Below, piece by piece: positions 1-7,814 of a stretch of 36,629 nucleotides of DNA (within the stretch, counting starts at the first letter, position 1; each line of letters starts with the position of its first letter). A model generated the notes under the pieces. It was not told where the DNA came from. It was given only the letters and a program-made list of their open reading frames with translations, and ran no database searches. Source of the stretch: an uncultured Clostridia bacterium. Its GTDB lineage: Bacteria; Bacillota; Clostridia; Lachnospirales; Lachnospiraceae. Made by a program: the position numbers and the translations under genes. The stretch is from the NCBI GenBank assembly GCA_948472945.1, contig CAOKVX010000022.1:1-36629 (forward strand), read 5' to 3'.

Positions 1-56
1 GTAGTTCGCCAAAATACGCCGTCCTCGGCGGGTTCAAATTGGCGCCGTTGAGCTAA
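1..56 (+). CDS. possible 3' end of an upstream gene (partial)
   Basis: Frame 3 is open from the window edge to a TAA at 54-56 and would encode a 17-residue C-terminus ending KLAPLS. The frame is too short to identify. The same stretch holds inverted repeats (CGCCAA with TTGGCG, and GCCG with CGGC), so it may instead be a hairpin without a T-run. Both readings are weak. Confidence 0.3.
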   Translation, partial: SSPKYAVLGGFKLAPLS

Positions 57-86
57 ACAGTTGTCAGAATCATGGAGGTGTATGAC

Positions 87-914
87 ATGGGAATGGGAAT
101 CGGTTTTAACTCCGCGGACAAGAGGCGTATCCAGATAAAGGACTCTTACGGGAGGGTAACAGGGACAATCACAATATCTAACAGTAAATCAAAAAAAACT
201 AAAAAATTAAAATACAACTCAAAACAGATATCTTCCCAGCTTTTGAAGACAAAAACGTCATTTGCCGCGGCACGCGTTGCAAAGCTTGCTAAAATAAAGG
301 TCAACATGCTCAAGCAGAAGATTGGAACAGGAGAGTATGACAACGATGAGCTCAGACATGCGATAGTTCATGCGGAGAGAATAGAGCGCGTTGCAAAAAA
401 GAGGAGACGGCATCTTCAGGAGGAAGAAAAAATCAAAAAAAATGTCGAGAACGCCGAGACTGAGGAGATTCTTGAGGATGATTCCGACGATGTGTATTAC
501 GATTATTTGCTTGAAGATTTGAGTGAACTTAAGGGAGAGGATTTGCAGAAACGCATACAGGAATATGAGGAGATGCTTGCCGACATTATGCGCGAACTTG
601 AAGAATCGATGGAGTTTGAGGAGATGGGCGAGCTCTCAGATTTGAGCATAATACCCGATGTCTGCGACGAGTACTACTATGATAAGATAAAGAAAAAACA
701 CCGTGCGGATGAACTTAAAGATATAATGGAGGCTGACTTAAAGTACCTTAAAGCCATGTTTGAAAAATACAGCAGGGAAATGCAGGATGCTAAAAATGTA
801 ACAGTAAATGGCGGCGTCTCAATGAGTCTTGGAGGCGTTGAAATGCCTATATCCACATCGGAACAGCCGCAGTCTGTTTCAGAAATAGGCGGATATATTG
901 ACCAATTTACATGA
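87..914 (+). CDS. unknown charged, coiled-coil protein (275 aa)
   Basis: I do not recognise this family. The start at 87 is chosen because GGAGGTG at 74-80 lies 6 nt ahead of it; the in-frame ATG at 72 overlaps that site. The N-terminus has a glycine/methionine-rich beginning, then a basic segment (about residues 30-75). Residues 75-180 are strongly charged, basic then rich in Glu/Asp, and look like long helices or coiled coil. A tyrosine cluster (EYYYDK) and a second helical stretch follow near residues 195-230. No signal peptide or membrane segment is visible, so it is probably cytoplasmic. It stands alone, with 235 bp before the next gene and no obvious terminator. Confidence 0.75.
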   Translation: MGMGIGFNSADKRRIQIKDSYGRVTGTITISNSKSKKTKKLKYNSKQISSQLLKTKTSFAAARVAKLAKIKVNMLKQKIGTGEYDNDELRHAIVHAERIERVAKKRRRHLQEEEKIKKNVENAETEEILEDDSDDVYYDYLLEDLSELKGEDLQKRIQEYEEMLADIMRELEESMEFEEMGELSDLSIIPDVCDEYYYDKIKKKHRADELKDIMEADLKYLKAMFEKYSREMQDAKNVTVNGGVSMSLGGVEMPISTSEQPQSVSEIGGYIDQFT

Positions 915-1149
915 TATATCTTCGACTTACTTTTAACCGTCCATATATCGTAAATAAGTTGCAAATTAACGACTGATAAGTTATCATATTAACATTAGCA
1001 TAGATTGAAGATGACATTGAAACTTGAAATAAACATTGACTAACGTGTATTGATATCTATGCGGTATTGACGCTGATATTAAAATTTTGCACATTATGTC
1101 AAAGTGTGATTTCATCGGCTGAAAATAATTTATCGTAAGGGGAAAATGT

Positions 1150-2727
1150 ATGGTTAATAGAAATATAATTAAAAAGTGCGCTATAATTTCAGTTATTTCC
1201 GCCGCACTGTTATTGACAGGGTGCGAAAAGCAGAGTAAAGATGACGGAAATGATAAAAGCACATCGAGTGAAATTGATGATAAAAATACAACGGAGCCTG
1301 AAAAACAGCTTTCTCAAACACCTGAAACTTCTGAAGCGCCTGACGACGCCGTTGCCGGCGCTGTGCAGATAGATATAGACAGTGGAAGTGAATTTCAGGA
1401 AATAAGAGGATTTGGGGCAGGATTTACATATTACAGCGATTATGTGTATTGGGCAAAATATAAAGATGAGGTTTACGACCTTTTATTTAAGGATGCAAAC
1501 CTAACAATGCTCAGATTCAAGAACGCGTACAAATATAATGAGGAAAAAGACTACGACACCAAGGTTGAGCGTGAGTTTTACGAAAAGGCAAAGGAGCGCC
1601 TTGCCGACGAGGGACTTAAACCTGAAGTTCTTTTAAGTTCATGGACTCCGGCGCAGTATCTTAAAACAAGCGAGTCTTTATATGGAGAGGGAACTCTCAT
1701 AAAGGATAATGACGGCAATTATGAGTACGGGAAGCTTGGCGAGTACTGGGCTGAGCTTGTCGATTATTACTACGACAACGGAGTTCCGATTGATTATATA
1801 AGTATTCAGAATGAACCGGACTACGTGGCAGCATATGAGAGCTGCACGTTTGCGTTTAATGAAAGACCGGATGCGGCTTCTTATCCAAAGTCATTTTTAG
1901 CAGTTTATGATGCGACGAGAAATTGCAAGAAGCCTCCAAAGATGGTAGGACCTGAGACAATGTCATGCGACAGCGGAGATATTTCTCTGATGGTAAATGA
2001 TATAATAAAAGAGAAGCCTGAGAGTCTTTTTGGAATTGCTCATCATTTGTATGTAGGCGGCGATGAGAACAGTGCTAAATCATTTAACACTAATCTGAGA
2101 AGCCTTGGTACGGATTACCCTGACATTGAGAAATGGATGACGGAATATTACCGCGGTAACTTTATGTTCACGGTACAGATTATTCAGAACAGTCTTACTA
2201 TTGAAAACCTCAATTCATACATATACTGGGGCGGAGTGTGGAAAGGTCCTGTCGGAAAGGACATGGAGAACATGATAGGCATGGACGCCGGATCTACCGA
2301 GGAGGATTGGGACCATGAACATGGTTATGTAATAGGAGAAAAATATTACTCAATGAGACATTTTTCGGAGTATATCCTGCCGGGGTATAAAAGAATCGGT
2401 TCAGCCGTGGACTTAAAGACGGTAAACAGCGCGGGAAGCTCAAAGCCTGACACTGACGAAGTTTCGTGTTCGGCATATGTTTCACCTGAAAAAGACAGGA
2501 TGGTGCTTGTGGCTGTAAACGACCTTGACAGCCCGCAAAAGTACCAGTTTAATATGGGAGGCTATAAAGTCAGCAACAGCAGGGTAATTCTCACAAATTA
2601 CGAAAACGGTGAGAATACCGAAACATTTTATCAGGATGCCGGAAGCCTTGACGAGGAAGGCTGCTATGAGATGCCTGCGCACAGCGTTGTGACTATTGTA
2701 ATTGACGGCAGCGCCGGCGCAAACTAA
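1150..2727 (+). CDS. secreted GH30-family glycoside hydrolase lipoprotein
   Basis: The N-terminus is a lipoprotein signal (basic start, hydrophobic stretch, lipobox LLTGC with Cys25), followed by a Ser/Asp/Glu-rich linker to about residue 70. The rest matches glycoside hydrolase family 30: a GFGAGF strand near the start of the barrel, IQNEPDY with the likely acid/base Glu222, and WMTEYYR with the likely nucleophile Glu332, then a C-terminal beta domain. GH30 enzymes cleave beta-linked glycans such as xylan, glucuronoxylan or beta-1,6-glucan; the exact substrate cannot be read here. It would be anchored outside the membrane. AAGGGG lies about 7 nt before the ATG. It is monocistronic, which suits substrate-specific expression. 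Confidence 0.88.
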   Translation: MVNRNIIKKCAIISVISAALLLTGCEKQSKDDGNDKSTSSEIDDKNTTEPEKQLSQTPETSEAPDDAVAGAVQIDIDSGSEFQEIRGFGAGFTYYSDYVYWAKYKDEVYDLLFKDANLTMLRFKNAYKYNEEKDYDTKVEREFYEKAKERLADEGLKPEVLLSSWTPAQYLKTSESLYGEGTLIKDNDGNYEYGKLGEYWAELVDYYYDNGVPIDYISIQNEPDYVAAYESCTFAFNERPDAASYPKSFLAVYDATRNCKKPPKMVGPETMSCDSGDISLMVNDIIKEKPESLFGIAHHLYVGGDENSAKSFNTNLRSLGTDYPDIEKWMTEYYRGNFMFTVQIIQNSLTIENLNSYIYWGGVWKGPVGKDMENMIGMDAGSTEEDWDHEHGYVIGEKYYSMRHFSEYILPGYKRIGSAVDLKTVNSAGSSKPDTDEVSCSAYVSPEKDRMVLVAVNDLDSPQKYQFNMGGYKVSNSRVILTNYENGENTETFYQDAGSLDEEGCYEMPAHSVVTIVIDGSAGAN

Positions 2728-2866
2728 AATATTGCGAAAACTTTTAACAGGCCTTAACGGAATGATTTATATATTAAAATATATTATATTCATAATATTA
2801 ATATATAAAATTAATATGGACTCATTAATATACTTAAAGTATATATTTAAAGTGTATATCTCTTAA

Positions 2867-2969
2867 AAGAGGCTGATGCAAAATACAGTAATCCCACAAT
2901 ATCAGTTGAAGTTTACATAATATCTTCACTGCATATTGTGGGAATTCACTGTTTTGTAACAGCCCTCTT
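2867..2969. mobile_element. MITE-like long hairpin element (about 103 bp)
   Basis: The whole element is one near-perfect inverted repeat. The left arm (2867 to about 2910) starts AAGAGGCTGATGCAAAA; the right arm (about 2924 to 2969) is its complement and ends TTTTGTAACAGCCCTCTT. The arms also share CCCACAATAT with ATATTGTGGG. Only a few single-base gaps interrupt the pairing, and no ORF fits. The ends resemble transposase terminal repeats of the GAGGCTGTTxCAAAA type, so it is probably a non-autonomous element moved by a full IS elsewhere. No clear target-site duplication is visible. It ends 14 bp from the stop of the minus-strand gene, so it could also act as a terminator. Confidence 0.75.
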
Positions 2970-2982
2970 GATTCCTAAAATT

Positions 2983-3249
2983 TTATTCTTCTATAACATG
3001 AACCTCAAGAAAGTCAAAATCAATTGAATCAATAAAATTATCGCTGTAGAACCGCGTTTTGTCTATTCGCTTAAACTCATCAATATTGTTTTCCAGCCAC
3101 ATTGGAACTGAAAGGTCAAAATGCTTACAGATATCTTCAAGTCCGTTAAAGACCATTTTTGTTCTATTTAGCGAATAGTTGTCACATTCGTATACATAAT
3201 CTTGAATCATCCGATTATCTTTAAATGTTTTTCCCCATAATCTAAACAT
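2983..3249 (-). CDS. small conserved unknown protein (88 aa)
   Basis: The start at 3249 is fixed by AGGAGG a few bases upstream; an ORF start further upstream (3282) lies ahead of that site and would be ignored. The protein begins MFRLWGK and reads as a soluble alpha/beta protein: a basic N-terminal strand, a central helix with KMVFNGLEDIC, a WLENN segment, FKRIDKTRF, and an acidic C-terminus (DFDFLEVHVIEE). Short proteins with this layout occur widely in Firmicutes without a known function, as far as I recall. A consensus promoter lies at 3283-3311. The neighbouring hairpin element at 2867-2969 is probably where transcription ends. Confidence 0.8.
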   Translation of the reverse strand: MFRLWGKTFKDNRMIQDYVYECDNYSLNRTKMVFNGLEDICKHFDLSVPMWLENNIDEFKRIDKTRFYSDNFIDSIDFDFLEVHVIEE

Positions 3250-3282
3250 ATTATCCTCCTGTGTATTGTAATTGTCAGGCAT

Positions 3283-3311
3283 ATATTAATCAATCCGAAT
3301 GTGTATGTCAA
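3283..3311 (-). promoter_or_regulatory. sigma-A type promoter of the 88-aa gene
   Basis: On the minus strand TTGACA (3311-3306) and TAATAT (3288-3283) are separated by exactly 17 nt. The -10 lies about 34 nt before the start codon, so the leader is short. This is an almost perfect housekeeping promoter, pointing away from folD. Confidence 0.8.
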
Positions 3312-3462
3312 CATATAAGGATTATTTTTTGTAATTATAACGCTTATATACAAAATAATAATATATAAATATAAAAAAATGATAAATAAATATTTTTATA
3401 ATAATGAAAATGCCATTGATATTTTTTAACATATCAGTTATCATATAAGCATTAGAATGTTG

Positions 3463-3505
3463 GAAACAAAAGTATTTTGTTTCAACAGATAATTCAATTG
3501 ATAAT
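3463..3505 (+). promoter_or_regulatory. folD promoter overlapped by a palindromic operator-like site
   Basis: A perfect 9-bp inverted repeat, GAAACAAAA (3463-3471) and TTTTGTTTC (3475-3483) with a GTA centre, overlaps a plausible -35 (TTGTTT, 3477-3482). GATAAT (3500-3505) follows after 17 nt as a -10. A dimeric regulator bound here would block RNA polymerase. The regulator is unknown. Confidence 0.5.
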
Positions 3506-3527
3506 ATAGGAATTGGAGGATTATATA

Positions 3528-4361
3528 ATGGCAGTCATAATTGACGGAAAAAAAATATCGTCAGAGATAAAGGACGAGCTGAAGGAACTCGCTGCAAAAT
3601 ATAAATCAGAGGGCAAAGAAGTTACATTGGCCGTTATTCAGGTAGGAAACGACCCGGCGTCTACTGTTTACGTTGGCAATAAAAAGAAAGCATGTGAGTA
3701 CATAGGAATTAACTCAATCTCATATGAGATTCCCGAAGAGACGACGCAGGAAGAACTTCTGAAGCTTGTAAACGACCTTAACGACAGGGATGACGTCAAC
3801 GGAATTCTTGTACAGCTTCCTTTACCTTCGCATATTGATGAGGATGTCATTATAAAATCAATTTCTCCGAAAAAAGATGTGGACGGTTTTCATCCGCAGA
3901 GCGTTGGCGCACTCAGCATCGGACAGAAAGGATATGTTTCGTGTACACCTGCAGGAGTCATCCAGCTGTTGAAACGCTCGGGAATAGAGATTGAGGGTAA
4001 GGAATGCGTAATATTAGGCAGAAGTAACATTGTAGGAAAACCGATGGCTCTTCTTATGCTCCGAGAAAATGCAACCGTAACGGTATGCCACTCAAGGACT
4101 AAGAATCTTAAAGAGGTAACATCAAGGGCTGATATACTTATCGTTGCAATCGGAAAACCGGAGTATATAACGAAAGAATATGTAAAAGATGGAGCGGTTG
4201 TTATTGACGTCGGAATACACAGAAAAGAAAACGGAAAACTTTGCGGGGATGTGTTATTTGAGGATGTTGAGCCTGCTGCGTCCGCGATAACGCCGGTTCC
4301 CGGAGGCGTAGGACCGATGACTATAGCGATGCTTATGAATAACTGCATGCAGTCTGTTTAA
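3528..4361 (+). CDS. folD: methylenetetrahydrofolate dehydrogenase / methenyltetrahydrofolate cyclohydrolase FolD
   Basis: This cytosolic bifunctional enzyme interconverts 5,10-methylene-THF, 5,10-methenyl-THF and 10-formyl-THF with NAD(P), feeding purine and formyl-Met synthesis. Visible motifs are Tyr48 and Lys52 in the YVGNK catalytic segment, VQLPLP (95-100), DVDGFHP (117-123), the nucleotide-binding GRSNIVGKP (164-172) and PVPGGVGPMT near the C-terminus. At 277 aa it has the usual length. The ATG at 3528 is preceded by GGAGGA with a 7-nt gap; the TTG at 3513 overlaps that site and is rejected. The chemoreceptor gene begins 20 bp downstream and is probably co-transcribed. Confidence 0.97.
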   Translation: MAVIIDGKKISSEIKDELKELAAKYKSEGKEVTLAVIQVGNDPASTVYVGNKKKACEYIGINSISYEIPEETTQEELLKLVNDLNDRDDVNGILVQLPLPSHIDEDVIIKSISPKKDVDGFHPQSVGALSIGQKGYVSCTPAGVIQLLKRSGIEIEGKECVILGRSNIVGKPMALLMLRENATVTVCHSRTKNLKEVTSRADILIVAIGKPEYITKEYVKDGAVVIDVGIHRKENGKLCGDVLFEDVEPAASAITPVPGGVGPMTIAMLMNNCMQSV

Positions 4362-4381
4362 AATAGGAGGTAGCGTATAAT

Positions 4382-5200
4382 ATGAATGAAAAATTACAGT
4401 ACATCGTTGACAATCTCGACATGATAAGACAGTTATTTGACAAGGACTTAATTATTTCAGTTATGGATAAAGACAAGGTTGTGCAGGGATATTCACTGCC
4501 GGATAACATACCGCCGCAGTTTGAGGTCGGTTCGGTATTTGAGGACCCGAGCGGTACATTCGACGAGGTTATTTCAAAAGGAGTTACAAAGCACAATTAT
4601 CTTCCAAAGGAAGTAATGGGATTTCCGGTTGAAGGCAATTTAGTGCCTGTCAAGGACAACGGTCATGTAGTCGGATGCGTAATCTGTTCTTACTCTGTTG
4701 AGGAAAGAGATAAGATTAAGGATATTGCCGCAAGATTTCAGGAGTCCATGCGTGAGATTGATAACTCAATTCAGGATGTCGTAAGCGGTATTGAGAATCT
4801 GTTTAATATGCTTACAAATATGAACAAAATGACTTCTGATGTTGAGGCGGATGTCAACGAAGCCGCGGGAGTAGTAAATAAAATCAGCAGCAACGCGTCC
4901 CATTCTAACATACTGGCTCTGAACGCTTCAATTGAGGCTGCGAGAAGCGGTGAAGCCGGAAGAGGATTTGCAGTTGTGGCAAATGAGATGGGTAAGCTGG
5001 CAAAGGACAGCGGCAGTTCCGCAACTGAGATAAAAACGACTTTGTCTGTAATTGTAAATCACCTTGAGGCAATCACGGATTCCATTAAAGAAGCCAATAA
5101 TGTTGCAAAAAGTCATATAGACAGCATCAGTTCAATCAGAAGCGTACTCGAACAGACTATTTCAATTGCAAGTGAATTGGAGAATGACATAAAATTATAG
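4382..5200 (+). CDS. short cytosolic methyl-accepting chemotaxis-type receptor
   Basis: The C-terminal half has the chemoreceptor signalling hairpin, with the tip sequence [25 protein letters not shown] slightly divergent (SHSN in place of the usual QTN) followed by [11 protein letters not shown]. This tip docks CheA and CheW. There is no transmembrane segment and no HAMP domain. Residues 1 to about 110 form a soluble sensor domain I cannot name, with a Gly/Pro/Val-rich beta section. At 272 aa it resembles the small soluble receptors of the B. subtilis YfmS kind. AGGAGG sits 11 nt before the ATG, and it follows folD by 20 bp, so both probably share one transcript ending at the hairpin at 5251-5295. 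Its ligand is unknown. Confidence 0.88.
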   Translation: MNEKLQYIVDNLDMIRQLFDKDLIISVMDKDKVVQGYSLPDNIPPQFEVGSVFEDPSGTFDEVISKGVTKHNYLPKEVMGFPVEGNLVPVKDNGHVVGCVICSYSVEERDKIKDIAARFQESMREIDNSIQDVVSGIENLFNMLTNMNKMTSDVEADVNEAAGVVNKISSNASHSNILALNASIEAARSGEAGRGFAVVANEMGKLAKDSGSSATEIKTTLSVIVNHLEAITDSIKEANNVAKSHIDSISSIRSVLEQTISIASELENDIKL

Positions 5201-5250
5201 GCAGTTGTAATCTAACGTACAAATAATATGAAAGTAAATATCATAAACTT

Positions 5251-5295
5251 AAATATCCTCCGCTGCGGTTATATTATCGCTGCGGAGGATATTTT
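5251..5295 (+). terminator. rho-independent terminator after the chemoreceptor
   Basis: AAATATCCTCCGC (5251-5263) pairs perfectly with GCGGAGGATATTT (5282-5294), giving a 13-bp stem followed by a T-rich tract. The A-run on the other side could let it also work for transcription coming from the minus strand. Confidence 0.9.
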
Positions 5296-5302
5296 ATATT
5301 TT

Positions 5303-5397
5303 ATCACGCGGGTAACGGTCCTAAGCGTCATTGGACGCTTTTTCAGGACTGGCATGCACCGCAGAGCTTATAGCTTATTTCGGGGTATTTGACTTTA
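5303..5397. repeat. dispersed bipartite palindromic repeat, copy 1
   Basis: The first part is a hairpin with AAGCGTC (5323-5329) and GACGCTT (5334-5340), extended by GGTCCT and AGGAC. The second part ends in GGGGTATTTGACTT (5382-5395). Both parts recur in the same order at 16331-16477. The element runs into the 3' end of the minus-strand gene and supplies its last codons and stop. Confidence 0.65.
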
Positions 5398-7051
5398 CTT
5401 TTGTGACCTTATAAACAGTCTCGGTTTCTGAAACGGATTGGTCGACATATTCAAGCGTTACCGAATCCCCGACGTCAGTTAGAACAATTCCTATGTTGTC
5501 AGATACATTGACGTCGTATATTTCGCTTGCGCCGGACAAAACTATATAAAAATGTGAGTTGCCGTCAGTTACGGCCTGGGCAATCTTCTCAATAGTTCCC
5601 GTGACTGTTTTTGTTTCAGTGTATTCTTCTGCGGTACCGGTATCATCCTCTATTATTTTATTGCTGACAAGCATTTCCCTGTACTGTTTCTCACATTCCT
5701 CGACAGTGTTTGCCGTTGCAACGAGCGTGTATTTCTGTATATTAACCATTGCGTACATTTTTACGAGTCCGGCGCTGTCTTTCAGGGAAATAAAATATGT
5801 CGGCTCGCCCGAGATATTGAGCAGCAGTGGGAATGTTGCCTTGTAGCCGAGATTTTGTACCTTACCTTCGGCCGAGCTCATAGCAGAAAACTCCTCCGCC
5901 CCGGCAATCTGATAATATTTTGTTTCGGCGGTACGCTGGTTCATAAGCACAAATCCGACGTTTGACTCGTCGCCTCCGACGCTCGTCACTCCCGTATATA
6001 CCCAAACGTCGTCGTCAAGCGCGATATAGTTGTACCCTTCCGTTGTGCGCAGGCAGCCTTTCTGGCTGAGAATTGAGTTGAGATATCCGTGCTGCAGCGT
6101 TCCGTAATAATCGTAGTATGATATGAGGAGCTCGGCTGAATATACGTGGTCAACCCATTCGGGCACGTCATTTATATCATAGTCAGTGTGTTCGCCAGTC
6201 ACTGCATTTACAATTACCACATTGCTTATAGTGACTCCGCCGAAAAGGCCTATAGTATAATCCTTTACAGGACATATCCAGTAAGGAGTCCCTGTCTCGT
6301 CGATTTCCATATTGATATTGTCAAATATATATGTCGGGTAGTTGAAACGCAGATATCTGTAAATGAGCCTTCCGAAGTGCTCGGTTTTTGAATACTTGAT
6401 ACCTTCGTTAAGTTTTATACATTCTGCGTTTTGCGTAGCCATGTCGATTGATATATAGGCCGGAATACCCTCGCTGCGGTTAGTAAACCATTTTAGCAGG
6501 TTTCCATACTCAAGAGGTGTTACGCGTACGGGCTTTCCCTGATAATTAATCTGGGTGTAATCCGAGGCAACCTCAAACTGTGAAACGTAATCTACCATAG
6601 TACCCATTTTCCTGCCGCCGATTATCTCGGCGGAATTTTTGTCAAGAAGCGGTATCTCGTCATATGATATCTGTTCAATGTCACTGTTGAAGTCGCCGTC
6701 CGCTATACTGATAAGCTCTCTGTATTTCTTTGCGTTGATAATGGGCGAGGATAAAAACGACCCTATGCCGTAGATGACAACCAGAACGACCGTAATTACC
6801 ATAAAAAATCCAAAAAGATGGTTTGTCTTAGACAATTTAATTACGCTGACATGTTTGGTTTTTTCCATAAACATTTTTTTGAGGTTAGAAAATCCTGATG
6901 CGAGTGTTAATGCCGCTGAAATAATAATAATAAATCCCCAAAGTCCCGGAGAGTGAATATTAATTGCGGGCAAAGTGTTGTAATAATAAATGAAGCCGAA
7001 TATTAAAACTACGGCGATGCACAAAATTTTTGCCATTGTACTTTTTTTCAT
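5375..7051 (-). CDS. large membrane protein of unknown function (558 aa)
   Basis: I do not recognise the function. The N-terminus has three hydrophobic segments (about residues 7-24, 36-52 and 79-100). The remaining 450 residues are rich in beta strands and aromatic residues (YWICPVKDYTIGLFGG, PTYFISLKD) and should lie on one side of the membrane, probably outside. A C-terminal segment (about 480-550, beginning TVTGTIEKIAQ) looks like a small OB-type beta barrel. GGAGG precedes the ATG by about 7 nt. The promoter is at 7101-7129. The last residues (about VKSNTPK) and the stop are encoded by the dispersed repeat at 5303-5397, so the native C-terminus may have been altered. Confidence 0.8.
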   Translation of the reverse strand: MKKSTMAKILCIAVVLIFGFIYYYNTLPAINIHSPGLWGFIIIISAALTLASGFSNLKKMFMEKTKHVSVIKLSKTNHLFGFFMVITVVLVVIYGIGSFLSSPIINAKKYRELISIADGDFNSDIEQISYDEIPLLDKNSAEIIGGRKMGTMVDYVSQFEVASDYTQINYQGKPVRVTPLEYGNLLKWFTNRSEGIPAYISIDMATQNAECIKLNEGIKYSKTEHFGRLIYRYLRFNYPTYIFDNINMEIDETGTPYWICPVKDYTIGLFGGVTISNVVIVNAVTGEHTDYDINDVPEWVDHVYSAELLISYYDYYGTLQHGYLNSILSQKGCLRTTEGYNYIALDDDVWVYTGVTSVGGDESNVGFVLMNQRTAETKYYQIAGAEEFSAMSSAEGKVQNLGYKATFPLLLNISGEPTYFISLKDSAGLVKMYAMVNIQKYTLVATANTVEECEKQYREMLVSNKIIEDDTGTAEEYTETKTVTGTIEKIAQAVTDGNSHFYIVLSGASEIYDVNVSDNIGIVLTDVGDSVTLEYVDQSVSETETVYKVTKVKSNTPK

Positions 7052-7100
7052 TTAGTTACCTCCATTTTGTTGTAAAATTAACAGTAATATGTTGTTGGAA

Positions 7101-7129
7101 ATTCTAACATAATTAAATATAAATGTAAA
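7101..7129 (-). promoter_or_regulatory. promoter of the 558-aa membrane protein gene
   Basis: On the minus strand TTTACA (7129-7124) and TAGAAT (7106-7101) are 17 nt apart. The start codon lies about 50 nt further on. It separates this gene from the IbrB-like gene, which lies 145 bp upstream in the same direction. Confidence 0.7.
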
Positions 7130-7196
7130 CAACATTAATGTCTTAAAATATTATTTATAAAAAATATAAATAATTATACGTTGATGCAATTATTAA

Positions 7197-7814
7197 TTAT
7201 GACGGGTCATCCTGCACTTTTCCTGCAATACGCTTATCTTCAGCGCTCGCCTCACTGCAGCCTTTGGCGGGTTCGCATTTATACTGTTTATCCTCAACCG
7301 GACGCCATGCCTCCCCGAATTTTATATCCTTGAACAGTGCGGCGAGTCCGGTAATTTGTTTGAGCCTTAATATTTCGTCCCTGTCCATACCCAGATGTTT
7401 TGATATCCAGGCGTCCGAACGGCCAATCTCATGAAGTTCCTTTATAATGTTGCTCATAAGGTCGACATTGTGCGTGCCTCTGGCCCGGTTGTGTCTGATT
7501 GTGCTTGCCATTCGGTTGTCCAGTGATTTATCAATTACTGATACCGGAAGCATGCCTCCCTCGCGTTCCCTTATGTCAGGATAGTCGAGCATAATCTGAT
7601 ACCTGTGGAATCCGTCAACTATTACATATACGTCCTTGCTCTTTACATAGTAACAAACGATGGGCATTGTGTAGCCGTCCTCTTTTATGCTGTCATAGAG
7701 GAGCTTCAGCTCCGGCGGTGCGACTGCGTTCGGATTGTAAGTATTCGGTATAATCTTTTCGATCGGGACGGCAATTACATTGTATACAGGACTTTTTTTA
7801 GCCAATTTATTCAC
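7197..7814 (-). CDS. ibrB: IbrB-like ParB/Srx-fold protein
   Basis: The N-terminal 100 residues match the ParB/sulfiredoxin fold: IIPNTYNPNAVAPPELKLLYDSIKEDGYTMPI, then the nucleotide-handling motif DGFHRY (67-72). Residues about 123-155 form a helix-turn-helix (ISKHLGMDRDEILRLKQ). The C-terminal 40 residues are polar and probably disordered. It starts with GTG inside the end of ibrA (8-nt overlap); a TTG at 7805 with GGTG 6 nt ahead is an alternative start. The pairing with a PP-loop PAPS-reductase-like gene matches IbrA/IbrB of E. coli, reported as regulators of immunoglobulin-binding eib genes and linked to prophages. The biochemical role of the pair is not established. Confidence 0.85.
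   Translation of the reverse strand: MNKLAKKSPVYNVIAVPIEKIIPNTYNPNAVAPPELKLLYDSIKEDGYTMPIVCYYVKSKDVYVIVDGFHRYQIMLDYPDIREREGGMLPVSVIDKSLDNRMASTIRHNRARGTHNVDLMSNIIKELHEIGRSDAWISKHLGMDRDEILRLKQITGLAALFKDIKFGEAWRPVEDKQYKCEPAKGCSEASAEDKRIAGKVQDDPS

Noticed and set aside
914-1149. Promoter for the GH30 gene
   Set aside because: Several TTGAC-like hexamers occur, but none has a convincing -10 at 16-18 nt, so no promoter is annotated.
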